A DNA stretch of 64,000 bases, from NCBI GenBank assembly GCA_016648135.1, contig JADDOH010023107.1, forward strand, positions 62,001 to 126,000. The letters run 5' to 3'. The translations under genes were made by a program, and so were the position numbers. The stretch is from Agrypnia vestita. Lineage: Eukaryota > Arthropoda > Insecta > Trichoptera > Phryganeidae. Below, in pieces: positions 32,115-44,789 of this stretch (positions are counted from its first letter, which is position 1; every line of letters starts with the position of its first letter). A model generated the notes under the pieces. It saw only the letters and a list, made by a program, of their open reading frames with translations. It was not told where the DNA came from and made no database searches.

Positions 32115-33320
32115 ACCAAACAATGTTATGATATCGACAAAACCGGACATATCTTGTCTCAAATTTTCTCTCTAAGGACGCAAGATCGAACCCTCGGCAG
32201 GACAGAATTTATTAGTCAAGACACAATTTTATTTTATATTTAAAACACACAGCCATAAATCCTTTAAAAATAGAAATTACAAATAAATAATAAATTCGCA
32301 TAAAAAAGAAACATCAATAAAATGGTGAAAAATCACCTCTGAAAAATGACTCGAACCAACACTTTCAAAATATTTGGCTTCATTTTGTGAGCCAAAAGTA
32401 TACTGAAATCATATTTCTTGTATCTTCTCAACATTTGATAACTATTCTATTACGTTCAAAAATAAATAGCGGGTATTGAGATTCAACTCATCTAAGTCTC
32501 AGAGACGTGTCTCATTGTGTATCATCCCATGGGAATGGGCCTTAAACGTTTCATAATATGGATCGACGTATATTATGTCTGCGGTACTATATCACCATTT
32601 GCCGATATATTCTCCCATAATAGGCTTCGACGCACGAGCATGGTTTCATATTTTGACCGGTATTAATTTGATCAGGGGGCTTTGAGGGGGTTTTAGTGGC
32701 GTCTCTGGGAGTGGGGTCGGTTACTGTGGGGTTGTTAATGTATTTTCGGGTACGATGGGGATGATATTGTACCCTACGGTTAATTTGAGGCTGTGTTCGC
32801 TAGTCAGTAGCCGTGCGGCGCCCGTTTCAATAAATATCCTCCCTCGCCTCGGGTAGGATACGGAATCATCCCTTAAAAGAGTTCAGTCTCGTCAGATATT
32901 GGTTACGTAATCAAATATTTCGAAGGTATTGAATTATTAATTATATTTTGTTGTTTGTAACATTGTATTCGATAAGGGGGAAATAAAAGAACATGCAGAG
33001 TACTGTAGGAAATAATTATTAGGATCAAAAAGATGGAGTAAAAGAGCATTTTCGATTCTGAATAATCATGGTTTTTCTGAATTTGCAAATCATTTATAAG
33101 AAAATGATTTGAAAACGGTTTTGATAAAGATTTGGGACTTTCTATTATATAGGGAATGAAATAATCATATCGTAATTAATTAAAAACATGATTCTGTCGA
33201 TACGTACTCTTCATCAGCTGAAACTAGTAGGTGTAGAAAATAAATTTTATATACAAAGAAATTTGGAAAAGTTTTCAAAATGGTTTAATAATAATCATTA
33301 TAAATGTACAAAATGTCCTT
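32115..33320. other. No gene; G-rich run at 32675-32716
   Basis: GGGGG 32675-32679, GGGGG 32686-32690, GGG 32707-32709 and GGGG 32713-32716 could form a G-quadruplex with one long loop. 32790-32880 is GC-richer ('gtgcggcgcccgtttcaata'). No coding evidence. Confidence 0.4.
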
Positions 33321-33322
33321 TT

Positions 33323-33762
33323 TACTCCCTTTCTTTTAACTCGTAGCGTCTACTTGTCTGCCCAAAAAACTTTGGATCGACCTTTAACCCTTTTCCAGTG
33401 ATCCAATCGAACTGAAACTTTGCAGGCAGACTCGTGGCGACGTTAAAAATGATCTAACAAATATTATCTACAGTATTATTTTCAATTTTTCAACATTTTA
33501 ACGGTTTTTCAATTTGGAAACCATAAAAATGAGAAAGGAGCCCGACGCGTGGAGAAGGCGCGAAACCTGTTTCAACTAATCTGACTCGAGCCATGGGTCC
33601 GATCAGACGGTTTCAATATTCTATAAGTTTTGAGGATAATAATATACATGGAAGATATTTTCCACATGAACTTAAAGCAAGAGAAATATGTTGATTAAGT
33701 TGGAAACAGCACAAATGACACAGGGATTATAATAAAAACTTGGTTTTTATGGTTGAGTTTTT
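33323..33762 (-). mobile_element. TACTCCC-ended element, copy 2
   Basis: TACTCCCTTTCTTTTAACTC at 33323, 'tttggatcgacctttaaccc', 'gatccaatcgaactgaaact', internal GAGAAAGGAGCCCGACGCGT, and 'aaaacttggtttttatggtt' at the far end. Reverse orientation of 3118-3666. Confidence 0.6.
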
Positions 33763-34244
33763 TTTTTAAACAGCACACTTTGCGCAGTGTACATAACTGA
33801 TACTATGCTTCACCGACATCATGTATTAATGCATTATTTTCTATCGTGAAGCGGATATATAATTTTGTCTCTTTCTCTTGTAGATATCGCTGACGCTGAC
33901 GCTGATGTCTGTCGGTACACATCACATTCCTGAAGTGCCATGACCAAAAAAATCAACGGCGAAGTGAACGGCGATTGAAATGAGGTAAATAAATTTATAT
34001 TTTATTTATGAACCAACTAACCGCTACCCCATTTCTCCACAGAGTTAGGAAGATAAGATAGAATATCACATTTACCTGTCCTTGTATAGTAATGTTGCTT
34101 CGTCCACTTTCATGCATTTTTTCTCGTACGTTTTTCGTTGTTGAAACTTTTAACAAGGTTTTTGTTAATCTTTTTTTTATAATGAATAAATAGAAAACAA
34201 AATTATAACTGGATTTTTTTAGATAAAAATACCCTTATACAATA

Positions 34245-34497
34245 CTAGCTGTGCCCGCACGGCTTCGCACGCGTAGATTTTTAGTACACTGTTTGGATCG
34301 TCATAGAATTTTCGCGAACCTTCTAGAATATTTTCCTTCCAGAACTTTCAAGAAATTTATCGAATGTACAGGAACCTTCTAGACACACCGACACATTCCG
34401 CCACTCAGTTTAGAACATTATAGAACTTTTGGAAATTTTTTAGAACCTCCTCCTTCCAGAACTTTCTAGAGCAGGTTTTTTCGGAACCTTCTAGACT
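34245..34497 (-). mobile_element. Helitron-like element, copy C (3' end only)
   Basis: Minus-sense CTAG at 34245-34248 followed by T, then the end hairpin region ('gcacggcttcgcacgcgtag') and about 230 bases colinear with copies A and B, stopping at CCTTCTAGACTATTAGC (34497). GAA/TTC units at exact spacing: GAA 34306, TTC 34311, GAA 34316, TTC 34321, GAA 34326, with more at 34421-34490. Confidence 0.6.
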
Positions 34498-34773
34498 ATT
34501 AGCACGCAAAAATCACTTAAATATAACCACCGACACAATAGAAGCAACATCGAGTACAAAGCGCATCACAAGGAACCAAACAAACGCCATTAAGGCCAGC
34601 AACGGCCGGGAACACCCAATATTTAATAAGAAATTCCCAAAAATCATTAAGGCCAATAATGACCACAGTACCCAAATTTAGACTTTGACTTACCAGACCT
34701 CACTTGGTAATAAGCTTCCGATACGATCGGACGTGTACGCACTGCCCCTCGTAACGGAAATTTATTAACAAGA

Positions 34774-34816
34774 CAACCTGAAGATGCCTGTTGTGATTCA
34801 GGCGAAACGTCGGTTG
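34774..34816 (+). ncRNA. Hammerhead-like motif (GAAACGTCGG type)
   Basis: CTGAAGA 34778-34784, extra T, helix II GCCTG/CAGGC (34786-34790/34799-34803), GAAAC 34804-34808, GTC 34809-34811. CAAC 34774-34777 can pair with GTTG 34813-34816 as helix I, leaving one extra G. It lies in GC-richer DNA (34500-34870) that may be the remnant of the parent element; no clear ORF. Confidence 0.5.
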
Positions 34817-34909
34817 ACGAATGGTCCTTCTGAGGACCAGATTTTGACGCGGGTTATCCCCAAAGAAATCAATACTAACATTTCCAACACCCGTGAAAAC
34901 CTTCATTAT

Positions 34910-35110
34910 AACATATATATATATTATATATATCTATGTTATTCTATATATTTTTTCATTTATTTATGGAAGCGAGTCCCGTAATATGTAGTAAGAATAT
35001 AAATAATGAAATGCTGGAACCTGGATTCCTTAATTTCATTTATTTATTTCTCATCATATATATATATATATCTCTATACTCTATATACTATATGTATATA
35101 TGTATATATT
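34910..35110 (+). repeat. Imperfect (AT)n tracts
   Basis: Several ATATAT runs (34911-34936, 35055-35110) interrupted by unique AT-rich sequence. Confidence 0.7.
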
Positions 35111-35584
35111 GATTTGTGAAGTGAAATATTTACTTACTTACTTGGTGAAATCGGCCGCCCACGTATAACTTCTTTTACATTTCTTCCGTTAAAATTCTAT
35201 TAAAATCTGGACTGGCTGAAATTGGTAAATGCTATATTTCCACTTTGTACTCAAACAGAACTCGTTAGCGGTAAATGGTACATTTTGCGAAAATTATTTG
35301 TATTCTCTGACAATATTATTAGACAATTTGATATTTGCTCACTTGGAAACATCCCCAGTTCCGGAGGCATGGAGCTCGGGTGGGGTAGTTATTAGTTATT
35401 AGCAGTCTACATGTGTATACAGCCTCATTCCTGGTGCACGCCCCTGGAATTTATATGTGTAGTATCATATTGTGTTATTATAGTATTTGGTCGTGTTTAT
35501 ACCAACATGTTGTTCAATCTTTTGTTTTTTTTTAATATACAAACTAAGGAAGGGAAAAATTACTTTCAAAATGAAGACTACAAC

Positions 35585-35815
35585 ACACACACGTTCACCA
35601 GTTTGAAAACTACAAAGTCTACACTAACATTTGTAGTAAAAAATACACGAAGTGAACTAATTGTAATACTAAGAAATTGTAGTACTAATGAAGTAATTGT
35701 AGTATTAATGAAGTGAACTAATTATACTACAAAATTGTACTACTAATGAAGTGAAGTAATGAAGTAATTGAACTACAAAATTGTAGTAGGTACTAATGAA
35801 GTAATTGTAGTATTA
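35585..35815 (+). repeat. Degenerate tandem repeat of TTGTAGTACTAATGAAGT-like units
   Basis: Words 'attgtagta', 'ctaatgaagt' and 'gaactaatt' recur with variable spacing (about 16-35 bases). A 101-codon frame (35411-35716) crosses it, but its tail is only repeat translation. Confidence 0.6.
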
Positions 35816-36039
35816 TAGTTTGTTATTTTTTCCCAAATAAAAAGTTCGTGGACTAAAAATAAAAAAAAAGGTCGCCAACAAAAATTTCTTCATTTATCTA
35901 TATCGACTTCCTAAAAATTTCACATAAATAATGTACTATTTGAAGTATGTACTCGTGTGTGTATACTTTGTAGTGTTAGTGTGCACTTCAAATTAATGTA
36001 GAACTACATTGTGGTAGTGAGTACAGAGCGGACCCATCA

Positions 36040-36430
36040 CTAATTCTAACTGTTGTTCCGCACAAGCGCCTTAGTCGATGGACTGAGGAATGAACAAATT
36101 AGAAGTGAATGTAATGCTGGCTGTTGTGAAGTAGACAGAATTAAGAAAAGAGTGCTGACATGGCTTGGTCCCGTAGAACGTATGAACAAGAAAAAGATGT
36201 GGCGATTGTTGAAGGCAACAGGAATATAGGGCATCCGCAAAAGACCTGGCGTGATCAAATACTAAAAATATTGGAGGATGGCTCTGTTAAAGGCCTCGGT
36301 AACCGTAGAACTTGCATGAGAAGATGTACGAATGTAGCCGAAGCAAAAGGGGTATTCCTAGATAGAAGAATATGGAATTCTGTCCTCTCTGCCTACCTTT
36401 GTGGAGAAACGGCGTGATGGTGAGTTGGTT
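36040..36430 (+). pseudogene. Non-LTR retrotransposon C-terminal fragment
   Basis: In changing frames: 'LRNEQIRSECNAGCCEV'-like sequence then RKECxHG (36050-36160), and then an open stretch with GHPQKTWRDQILKILEDG, GNRRTCMRRCTNVAEAKGV and WNSVLSAYLCGE (36225-36410). 'GHP.KTW' and 'NRR.CM...' are the usual end of this LINE lineage; the same end is at 25080-25200. Stop at 36415-36417. Confidence 0.6.
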
Positions 36431-36810
36431 AGTAAGTTTTTTGAACAAATAATGAAATAAAACAATCAACTTTGTTTTTTTCCACTTATATTTGAGAACT
36501 TGTTTCACTACAAAGATGATTGTTTTATTTCATTATTTGTTCATAATGGATTTCCACAAGGTTAACGCCGATACATTCAATTACTAGTAAGTTTTTTAAC
36601 TGTATTTTTGATTTTTACCTGCAACGAAGTTTTATTGTGACCACATTTATTATTTTTTCATTATGTTTAAATTTAAAGCAGAGATCCCACAAATCATATG
36701 TGGTTATCAGTAGGTTCCTCTTAAGAACGATTTACTTTTAAAATTATACAAACTATTAAACTACCATAACATAGAAACACAGAAGAAAATGTTTATAAAG
36801 GGTATATGTA

Positions 36811-37035
36811 ACACAGCTAATCCAAAATATTTTACAGGTGGATTCCTGTTTTGTTTTGACGTTGACCAATAGCTAAAAAGATATGCAATATCAATGATTG
36901 ATTTTTTTCTAATATTTCTGACTTATTTTTTGCAAAACGTTTAAGTATCATTACAGCCACTTGTATCAATTATGAAAAATTCTTTCGTTTCAACACAACT
37001 TAAATAAAATGATAAAAATTTGCTAAAAAAAAATC
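36811..37035. mobile_element. Half copy of the ACAGRG foldback MITE
   Basis: AACACAGCTAATCCAAAATA at 36811, 'caggtggattcctg', 'atatttctgacttatttttt' followed by 'gcaaaacgtt', and 'aaataaaatgataaaaattt' follow the left half of 8011-8574. Right half missing. Confidence 0.55.
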
Positions 37036-37474
37036 TATTTTAATTTCTTGCAAGGTCATCTCATCATTCCTATGTTAGGATATCATGCGCCATCATATCA
37101 TTCATATGGTAAACAATATTATGTATTAAACAATATCCTATATTAGGTAATATCTTATGTTTAGCAATATCCTTACATAATATCCTATGTTAAAGTAATC
37201 GGCTATCGCACCGACAATGGCAGATTGTTAACTACTAATATTAACTATTTATTTGTCTGAAAGCAATATCTTTGGGAATAAAACTTTGAAAATGAGGAAG
37301 GTAACGTATGATCAGTAGCAATAAAAATGAGCTATAAGAAGAAGAAAAGAGCTAGAGGAAGAAAAAAAAGAGAAAAAAAACAGATTATTATTTATGTTAA
37401 TCATTCATTTAGGAGAATCCGACCAGGTGTCAGCCACAGACATATAAGTGTAGCTCAATAAAAGTATCTAAAAA

Positions 37475-37897
37475 AGTAACCCATAAAAACCAAGTTTTTA
37501 TTATACTCCCATTTGTTTTCTCATTTACTAGTTGAAACTTTTTTTTCGCTTAACCTACGCGTTGGGCTTCGGTCGGGCTACGCTACGAAAGGGAGTAGTA
37601 AAAAATTTTCAAAAATCCTAAATTATACTACAATCAGGTTTCGCATCAACCAGACGCGTTGAAATATTTTCATGCAACTTAATTAGTTGTATGAAAAAAC
37701 CATTCAAAATTTGAAAAATCCAAAAATTTATTAATTTTTTTTAACGAAAATTTGATAAATATTCTTGATCGTCGCGACGAGTCTGCTTGCAAAGTTTCAG
37801 CTCGATTGGATCACGGGAAAATGGTTTAAAATGGATCCAAAGTTTTTTCCTCAGACAAGAAGACAAGCAGATGCCACGAGTCAATATAAAGGGAGTA
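37475..37897 (+). mobile_element. TACTCCC-ended element, copy 3
   Basis: Begins AGTAACCCATAAAAACCAAG and ends ATAAAGGGAGTA. Contains a nested inverted piece, ACTCCC...GAAAGGGAGTA (37505-37598) with GCGTTGGGCTTCGG, also present reversed at 55655-55745. Internal 'cagctcgattggatcacggg' as in copy 1. Confidence 0.6.
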
Positions 37898-37989
37898 AAA
37901 ATCATTGAATTTTATAAAGCACGCTTCATTTTTCCAATGTGAATAATAATAATATATAAACAAATATTGTTTATTCTTTCTTGCCACGA

Positions 37990-38330
37990 GCAGAAGTTCA
38001 AGAAGCATTAAGAAAAGGAAGCGGAAATTGAAAGAGATCCTGGACCGTCTCATTATGCGGGGTGTCGGGGGTGAAATGAGGAGCTCCTACGTCACGACCC
38101 TTTTATTCGTACCAGGAACGGAAGGGTTCGGACCGTATGGACTCGAAGGGCGCACAATTAATATGGAAGGCCGGAAACAAGTCAGAACTGAGAGGAATTC
38201 TGATGGATGATTGCGAGAGAGGCAGTAGAAATCAAAAAAGGTTATTCTGTCCATAAAAATTATTACAGTTATTAATGTTATATCTTGTGTTGCCGGATTT
38301 TGCTCCGCGGCCAACCGTGCTAAGTAGAGA
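37990..38330 (+). other. GC-richer patch, no family recognised
   Basis: Words such as 'gcggggtgtcgggggtgaaa' and 'ggaacggaagggttcggacc' stand out from the background. A 60-codon plus frame and a 75-codon minus frame overlap here with no motif. No repeat partner in the window. Confidence 0.25.
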
Positions 38331-38334
38331 ATTA

Positions 38335-40655
38335 AAAGCGTTGGTTAACAGATACTTAATTATTTACACCCTCATCCCCGTAGAGGCATTAACAGAATTG
38401 TTTGTATATAAGATTATCGTACATTTTTGAAATATGCATTCTGAGATAATGGGGTTTAAAATTTTTCTTTCTCAAATTCAAACAGTACTGTAAAACAATA
38501 AAATTGATAATTATGCATATCAAACTGACAGAATATCATTATTATTTTCATATTTCTTACAAAGGTACAATCACATTTTAAAAGGATAATTACGAATTCA
38601 TTTTTTTTTATTAATTTATTTAATATTGCAGACTGTTTATTGAATTTTATTTCATAATATTCCATTAAAACTATAATTAATATGCCAATTTTATTCGCTG
38701 TACCATTTAAAAAAAAACTAACTCTTACACTTAGTTTTTACACTTTTATAATATTTATTATTAGTTTTATTCATATATTATTTTATACTATGTTAAACTT
38801 CGAATGCCTAACTAGGAATTACCTATTTGAAGGCAGTCGACTATTTACAAGGCAAAAAAAATATAATTTAGTATACATTACAAGGATTTATTTTAAATTA
38901 ACAAATATACAATAAATTTAAATATGATAAATTAATTATAAACATTTATGATTTATTTAAATGAATATAAATTAAAAATATATATATGATTTATATAATA
39001 ACACATTTTGTAAACATGTATTTAAAATAACATTTATTTTTGAATTGTATTATTTGTAGTGTTCATTAAACTACTTTTTTGTATAAAAGTATCACTTTTC
39101 ACGTAGATAATAATGGAAAGTCACACACAGAAAGCAATACTCAGTAGGATTAACGATATATAAAAATATAATATTCTTATCTCAAAATCAATTTTGTAAC
39201 GTTGATAGTCTTGTACTTGGGATGCGATATATTTCCCGAACAAAATATGAATCAAAATATAATTTAGATATTATTTACAAATAATTTAAAACGAAATTTA
39301 AAGTTTAGGAACTTGGAAATTGGATATTTAACCTTTTTGTCAAACTTTATGTATAATGTTACTAATTGATTATCAGGATTTGCAATTATTTATTACAATT
39401 CGTGTTGTCAACTAACCAAAAAAAAATACATGCTAAATACTAATTGAAAGGCCATTAAATGATAACTCATTCACGTAAAAATTAGTCATGAAAGCAGAAA
39501 CCTTTCTGCACTGACAATTTTCAACCGCAATAACTACATTCAGTGTACCATTCACATATTCATCAAACCTCTGTCAATATAGAAATTCGTCAATTGAATT
39601 CAATTTTATTAATAACGAAGAGCAGTGCTACCAATGCCCTAAAAGTGTTGCTAGTACAAATAAGATAGTGCATACTCGGTGCAAAAATGAAAAACTAACA
39701 ATACAACTAACAAAACTAACTAACAAAAACCTGACGCGCTAGATTTTTTTCGTTTTCAAATTTGAATTCACTTCTGCAAAATGCATAAAGATCAAACATT
39801 TCCATGTATGTTATGAAAAAAAATTTACATTATTGGCCAGTATTACCAATGAGAAAATAAAGCATAATATTACACTTTTACACTTACTACACTTTTTAAA
39901 AAAATATTTATACCACGTGGGTTAATTTTCAATTAGTTAATTATTTTGGTTGATTAATTTTACATTAAACTCTTTTGATTCGACTATATCTTCCACAACA
40001 CGGACGGAAAGTGTTCGTCCATCGTAGATTCAATTCAGAAATACCTAAAAATTTCAAAATCGTTAAATTAATTAAGTGGTGAATACAAATTTTACTGATT
40101 TTTCAAATTCCATTGTAAACATTAAATATACACAAATTTTATTTATGTTTTACATTCTGTATTTAGGGGACATTTGATGTCGCAGGGGATGAAGATGATG
40201 TTTTTAGAAATACTACCCCCGTCTGACAGCGAGACTTTATTTTTCCTCCGTGCTTTTGTAATGAAGCGCGCAATGAAATGCACACTTCATTATGCAGAGC
40301 AAAGTCAACTGCAATACATAGACAGATCTGTATGATCTGTTGAGAGTTTCATTTTAAACCGGATAGACGTTGTACGAATCACATTATCTTGAAAATTTGC
40401 TCTGAAATCTGTAGCTAAATGTAATGAAATCTTATTGTTTTTATATTATTTTTTACAGTGTTTCGACCTGATATTATTTTACTTTTTATTAAATGAAAGC
40501 CGATGTTTCGCTGTTAGCTGGCCTTAATCATCCTTTATCAGAATTATTTAACTTATTTAAAAATATTATTAAAATAAGTACCTAAGTATCTGATTAAGGG
40601 ATTATTTTTATATTCACTATATTTATAAATGAAATAGTTAAGAATATTCTAATAT
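38335..40655. other. No gene supported
   Basis: Long AT-rich stretch. The 77-codon frame at 38682-38915 is Phe/Ile/Tyr-rich low complexity. A short inverted repeat GGACG/CGTCC occurs near 40000-40020. Nothing else. Confidence 0.5.
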
Positions 40656-40659
40656 TCAC

Positions 40660-40760
40660 GACCGTGTAGAACTATGTGAGATATTCTGCCTTGTGTTTCC
40701 GACTTCTCTAACTTACGTTTTGGATTCCATTGCAGGGTTCATCTTCCGTGACATGAATGG
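40660..40760 (-). mobile_element. PLE-like terminus, decayed copy
   Basis: 'gatattctgccttgtgt', 'acgttttggattccattg' and 'cagggttcatctt' match 47951-48045. The hammerhead-like core is damaged (AAAAC at about 40715-40721, GAAGAT for the CTGATGA box). Confidence 0.45.
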
Positions 40761-41020
40761 TCCACGACGTAAGGCTCAAACCATTAAAGACCCACGCGAT
40801 TAAAGATCTACGCGACATTATATCCAATGACAACAAAAAAATTTCAAAATGTTTTTTTTATAAAAGAGTTTAAAAAATATATTTATTGACAATTGGTGAA
40901 ATCATTGAATATACTTTCACAAATCTTTAAAAAAGTACTAATCAATCAAAGTATCAATATATGAAATTATTGCATATATATACCTACCTAATCTTTCGCA
41001 AATTGTAACAAAAAATATAA

Positions 41021-41040
41021 GGTTGGGTTAGGTTAGGCTA
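41021..41040 (+). repeat. Short TTAGG-like run
   Basis: GGTTGGGTTAGGTTAGGCTA: about three units of the arthropod telomeric TTAGG word at an internal site. Confidence 0.5.
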
Positions 41041-41189
41041 AATAAATGTGCGATATGTGTGTTCACAGTTATAATAATTATATAAGATCCTGGAGCCTTT
41101 GTTTTCAACGGCAGGTAAAATTATTACACTTTTGCTGAATACGACAGTGTTTAGGCGTTTACTTCACATATACACAATACGTTACATAC

Positions 41190-41460
41190 ACACATTTGGT
41201 TTTTATTGGTTTGAGATGTTTGAACTCTGAAACTGTTTGAAAAAAAATAGTAGGCGCCCCTTACGACGGTGCGCGAAACTACAGGTGTCAAGTTGGAGCG
41301 GTGTACTCGCATTTTGGACATGTCGGAAAACGGTTGACTTCTTAAAACATCTCTGTATTGAATGTTGAATGAACATCGAAGTTGAGTGACAAAAAGGCAA
41401 GGAATTTGGAGGACGGCGGGTTTATTACACGGAGACAGACGGCCCACCAGTTGAACAAAG
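41190..41460 (+). other. Candidate noncoding first exon with consensus donor
   Basis: GC-richer unique sequence ('cgacggtgcgcgaaactac', 'ggaggacggcggg') ends AACAAAG|GTAAGTCG at 41460/41461, a near-perfect 5' splice site. Only a short uORF (ATGTCGGAAAACGGTTGA) is seen, so it would be a 5'-UTR exon. No promoter element was identified. The 126-codon minus frame over the same DNA has no family features. Confidence 0.3.
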
Positions 41461-42149
41461 GTAAGTCGTTGATTTTCTACTTTGATCAAACTAAATTTTA
41501 AATCAGCAAAGAAAAACCAAAAAACATACATGGCTATCGATGTCTTTAATTGATGGCGTAAACAGACAAAGTTCGGCGAAAGCTGATTTTCAATATTTTC
41601 GTCCGTTGATTCGATCGGCTACTTTTTTTAAAGAATTTTTCAATGATATGAAAAAAAATTGATTTGGGTATATTCAATGATTTCCTCACTATTATCAATT
41701 CAATAATTAATTTTAAGCTCTTTCATAAAAAAATGCAGTATATTACAATATGACGCACTAGTCATAATCCGTAAAAATTGATTTTTTATAAATTTATTTT
41801 AGTTTAAGCTTTACATTCCTTATTAGTTACACTTTTATTGCGTTTTATCAATTTATTTATTACATTAAAACACATTGCAATTCGAACAAATTCACCATTT
41901 CTGTTAATTCGAAAGACCGTTTATATCTCATTGCTCAAATTCTACATAATTTTCTTGAATTTTTCACAAAATTCCAATTGATAACTTTCATGACATATAA
42001 AAGTATCGTAAAATGTTAGCGTATAAAAAACGGCATTGGTAGCGTTAGTTTAATAAGCATTGTTTCAGTGTTGTTTTGTAAGGCTTGCTCATATTAGGAA
42101 TATCATATAACGAACAGAAAAATCCATGAATATTTAAGACTGTTCTTAA

Positions 42150-42350
42150 GTTTTCACGGCCGTTCAGAATCTTGTAGTTTGTTTTTTGGGGTAGTACGCC
42201 ATGTTTTTACCTTTCTTGCAGGCTTTTTGCAGGCAGGTTTCGGATTCCATTGCAGGGCCCATCATCACAATCAATAAACACGATGTGTAACACAATCAAT
42301 AAACATGATGAAGATGGACACTATAATGGGATCCGAAACTTCAGCCAGAA
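42150..42350 (-). mobile_element. PLE-like terminus, inverted pair
   Basis: 'ttttcacggccgttcagaat' (42154), 'gtttcggattccattgcagg' then CATCATCAC (to ~42267), and in the opposite sense 'atgatgaagatggacac' with 'aatgggatccgaaac' (42303-42340). It is the same family as 47951-48137, with both halves imperfect. Confidence 0.45.
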
Positions 42351-42359
42351 AGGTCGTAA

Positions 42360-44785
42360 AAACAAGGCACCCCAAAAAAAACAACCAGAAGACCATAACG
42401 CTTGTACAAACAATTTTTCGAATTTACTTATCTTCTTAAAGTGGTGCCTTGTCGGCCATAAAAAACATTTATTTATAAAAAAAAACATGAAATTTTAATG
42501 ACATATTTTTATATTCCTTGAGGGTTGCAGGTTTCAGTACATTTTGACAATATTTTTTCCGTCTATAGATTAATATTTGGTCCAGAGTTTTTGGTTCGCC
42601 CTTTTACGCCCAGAGATAATTAGTCCCAAAACTTTTTTGGCCTAAAGACATTTTTCCACGGTTTTTCCGTCCCAAAAGTGTGACGTAATCGAATAATTTT
42701 CCGTGAATCTCTACTAGGAAAAAGATACAAAACGATAATAAAAACAATATTCGTTGTTTAGATTATGTAAATTCAAAAGGGTAAAGGTAAAAATTTAAGG
42801 GAAAAGAAAGAATTTTAAAACCAACAGCACAATTTCGAAAAATATCAGAAATATATTTTTGAGTATTAAACATTCTACATCGATTAAAATACTTACATAC
42901 GATATCCCAATTTCATTCTCAAAGATATTTGAAAGGAAACATTTCCATTATAATATTTGAATAAAGTGTCAATTTCCTTTGAAGTGTACGTGACTTGAAG
43001 GTGTATTAATGTTTTGTCAGATGTTTGAAAATTGAAATTGTTGAACGGCAATATTTCTCATACAAATATTACGAATTTGGAAAATTTATTAAAAATAATT
43101 ATGTTCGTAAGTATCTTTTTCAAATTTATTAATATTTTGATACTATACAACAATGTTTTAGTATTTATAATAGAAAATACAACAATAAATTATTAATATT
43201 CATTTTTCAGCATACTATTTACTAACAAGTTTTTAAATATTCTCTAATTTCATACTACTTATTCGATGTAGAGCAAAAACTTTTAGAACATTTTCTTTTA
43301 CAAATATTGGACATCAAAATTATAACCAGATGAAAATAGATTGAACCTTAGTTATTGGACCAAAAAAATATATTAGACAAGATGATTGAACGATGTATCC
43401 ATTGGACCAATTACTTTTATATTATCTAGAATAACTTGAGATAACATTACGACACCAATAAATAACATTTCAAAGTATTGCGAAATAATATATATTTTTT
43501 TTTAATTTCGCATTCATCGGATACATTTATGAGAATTGTTACATATCTAATATATCATTTAAAAGTTCATAGTGTGGTTAATATGTGGGCGGACTTTATT
43601 ACAGTAAATAATACTAAATATATTATAGAAGTAATTTTTCCTTAAAAAAATATTTGGTTAATAATTACTTAGACTAGCGAATGTTCCTTTGACAGATTCT
43701 TTCTGACCATAATTGCATTCAGAGCGCCATTTACTTTGTAACCCGTAGTAACTCTTCTTAACATAATGTTATGAATTAATAATTTATGAATATCTTAAAT
43801 TATTTTTGTAGGAATTTAATATTCCTGATCACATAGGTACATTTAAATTAATAATAAAAACAAGGAAAATTTTTCGACATTCAAAATATTAATTCCAAAC
43901 CATAAAAATATGATACTTCCATTTTAAAAATATTATTCGTTTAAAAAAAATGGGTTTTTGATTGCTTTCATATTGTGGATGGTGGTAAATAACACATCGC
44001 ACCATGAATAGGTATTTTTGTGTAGGTATAGTACAAAAAGTACCGTTTTAAGCTGTCAGAGTTTGAATTTAATTTAATTTAACAAATATCACACGCAAAA
44101 AATATAAAATATATGATTTATGCGTTATAGTGTTAACATATTTTTTTTTAATTTAGGGATGCATTAAAATATTCAAATATGCATACGTTTGCCACCCTAA
44201 CTCAATTACAATGCATTTCACATTTTATTTAAGTTACTTCGTTAAATGTATAAACAAACTGAAAAATGATGAATAAAGCTACATTATTAACTAAAAAATC
44301 ATATTTTTGCTTAGTTCTCTAAAGTAATCATGGTGCGATATATGAAATAAGTTACGAGAGTCAACAGGTAGGCATTGGAAGATGGTCGTAATTAAAAGCT
44401 TTGACAATCGAGGGTGAATGAGATGAAATGTTTAATACTATTTCAAGACAGGAGAGTGTGGTCTTCTATCCTCTGTGCCGTCATGCTTTGACATATATTT
44501 GACTGTGACGCCATGTTAGGTCTACTAATAATTTATAAAAAGAATAATACGCCTAATTGTTTTATTTCTTATTTAAATACTATAGTGAAAAACCTTATTA
44601 GAAAATATTTTTTTATGTTAATATTCTTTCTTTATAGATATTTTATATTTTTACAACTTATGAAAATATATAACTTAACGCAATAAGTATATTAAAAAAA
44701 AGATATTATGTACCTATATTTTGTTTATAGAATGTTATTTAAATACTTTGACTGTGTTTGCGTATTTTTTATTTATTTTATCCAT
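42360..44785. other. No gene supported
   Basis: AT-rich DNA with only short low-complexity frames. No repeat partner recognised within the window. Confidence 0.5.
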
Positions 44786-44789
44786 ATTT

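Noticed and set aside
41021..41040. Interstitial telomere array
   Set aside because: Only about three TTAGG-like units; too short to claim more than a chance or seed sequence.
41151..41531. 126-codon minus-strand frame
   Set aside because: No family motif; the same DNA has a better explanation as a plus-strand exon with a GTAAGT donor.
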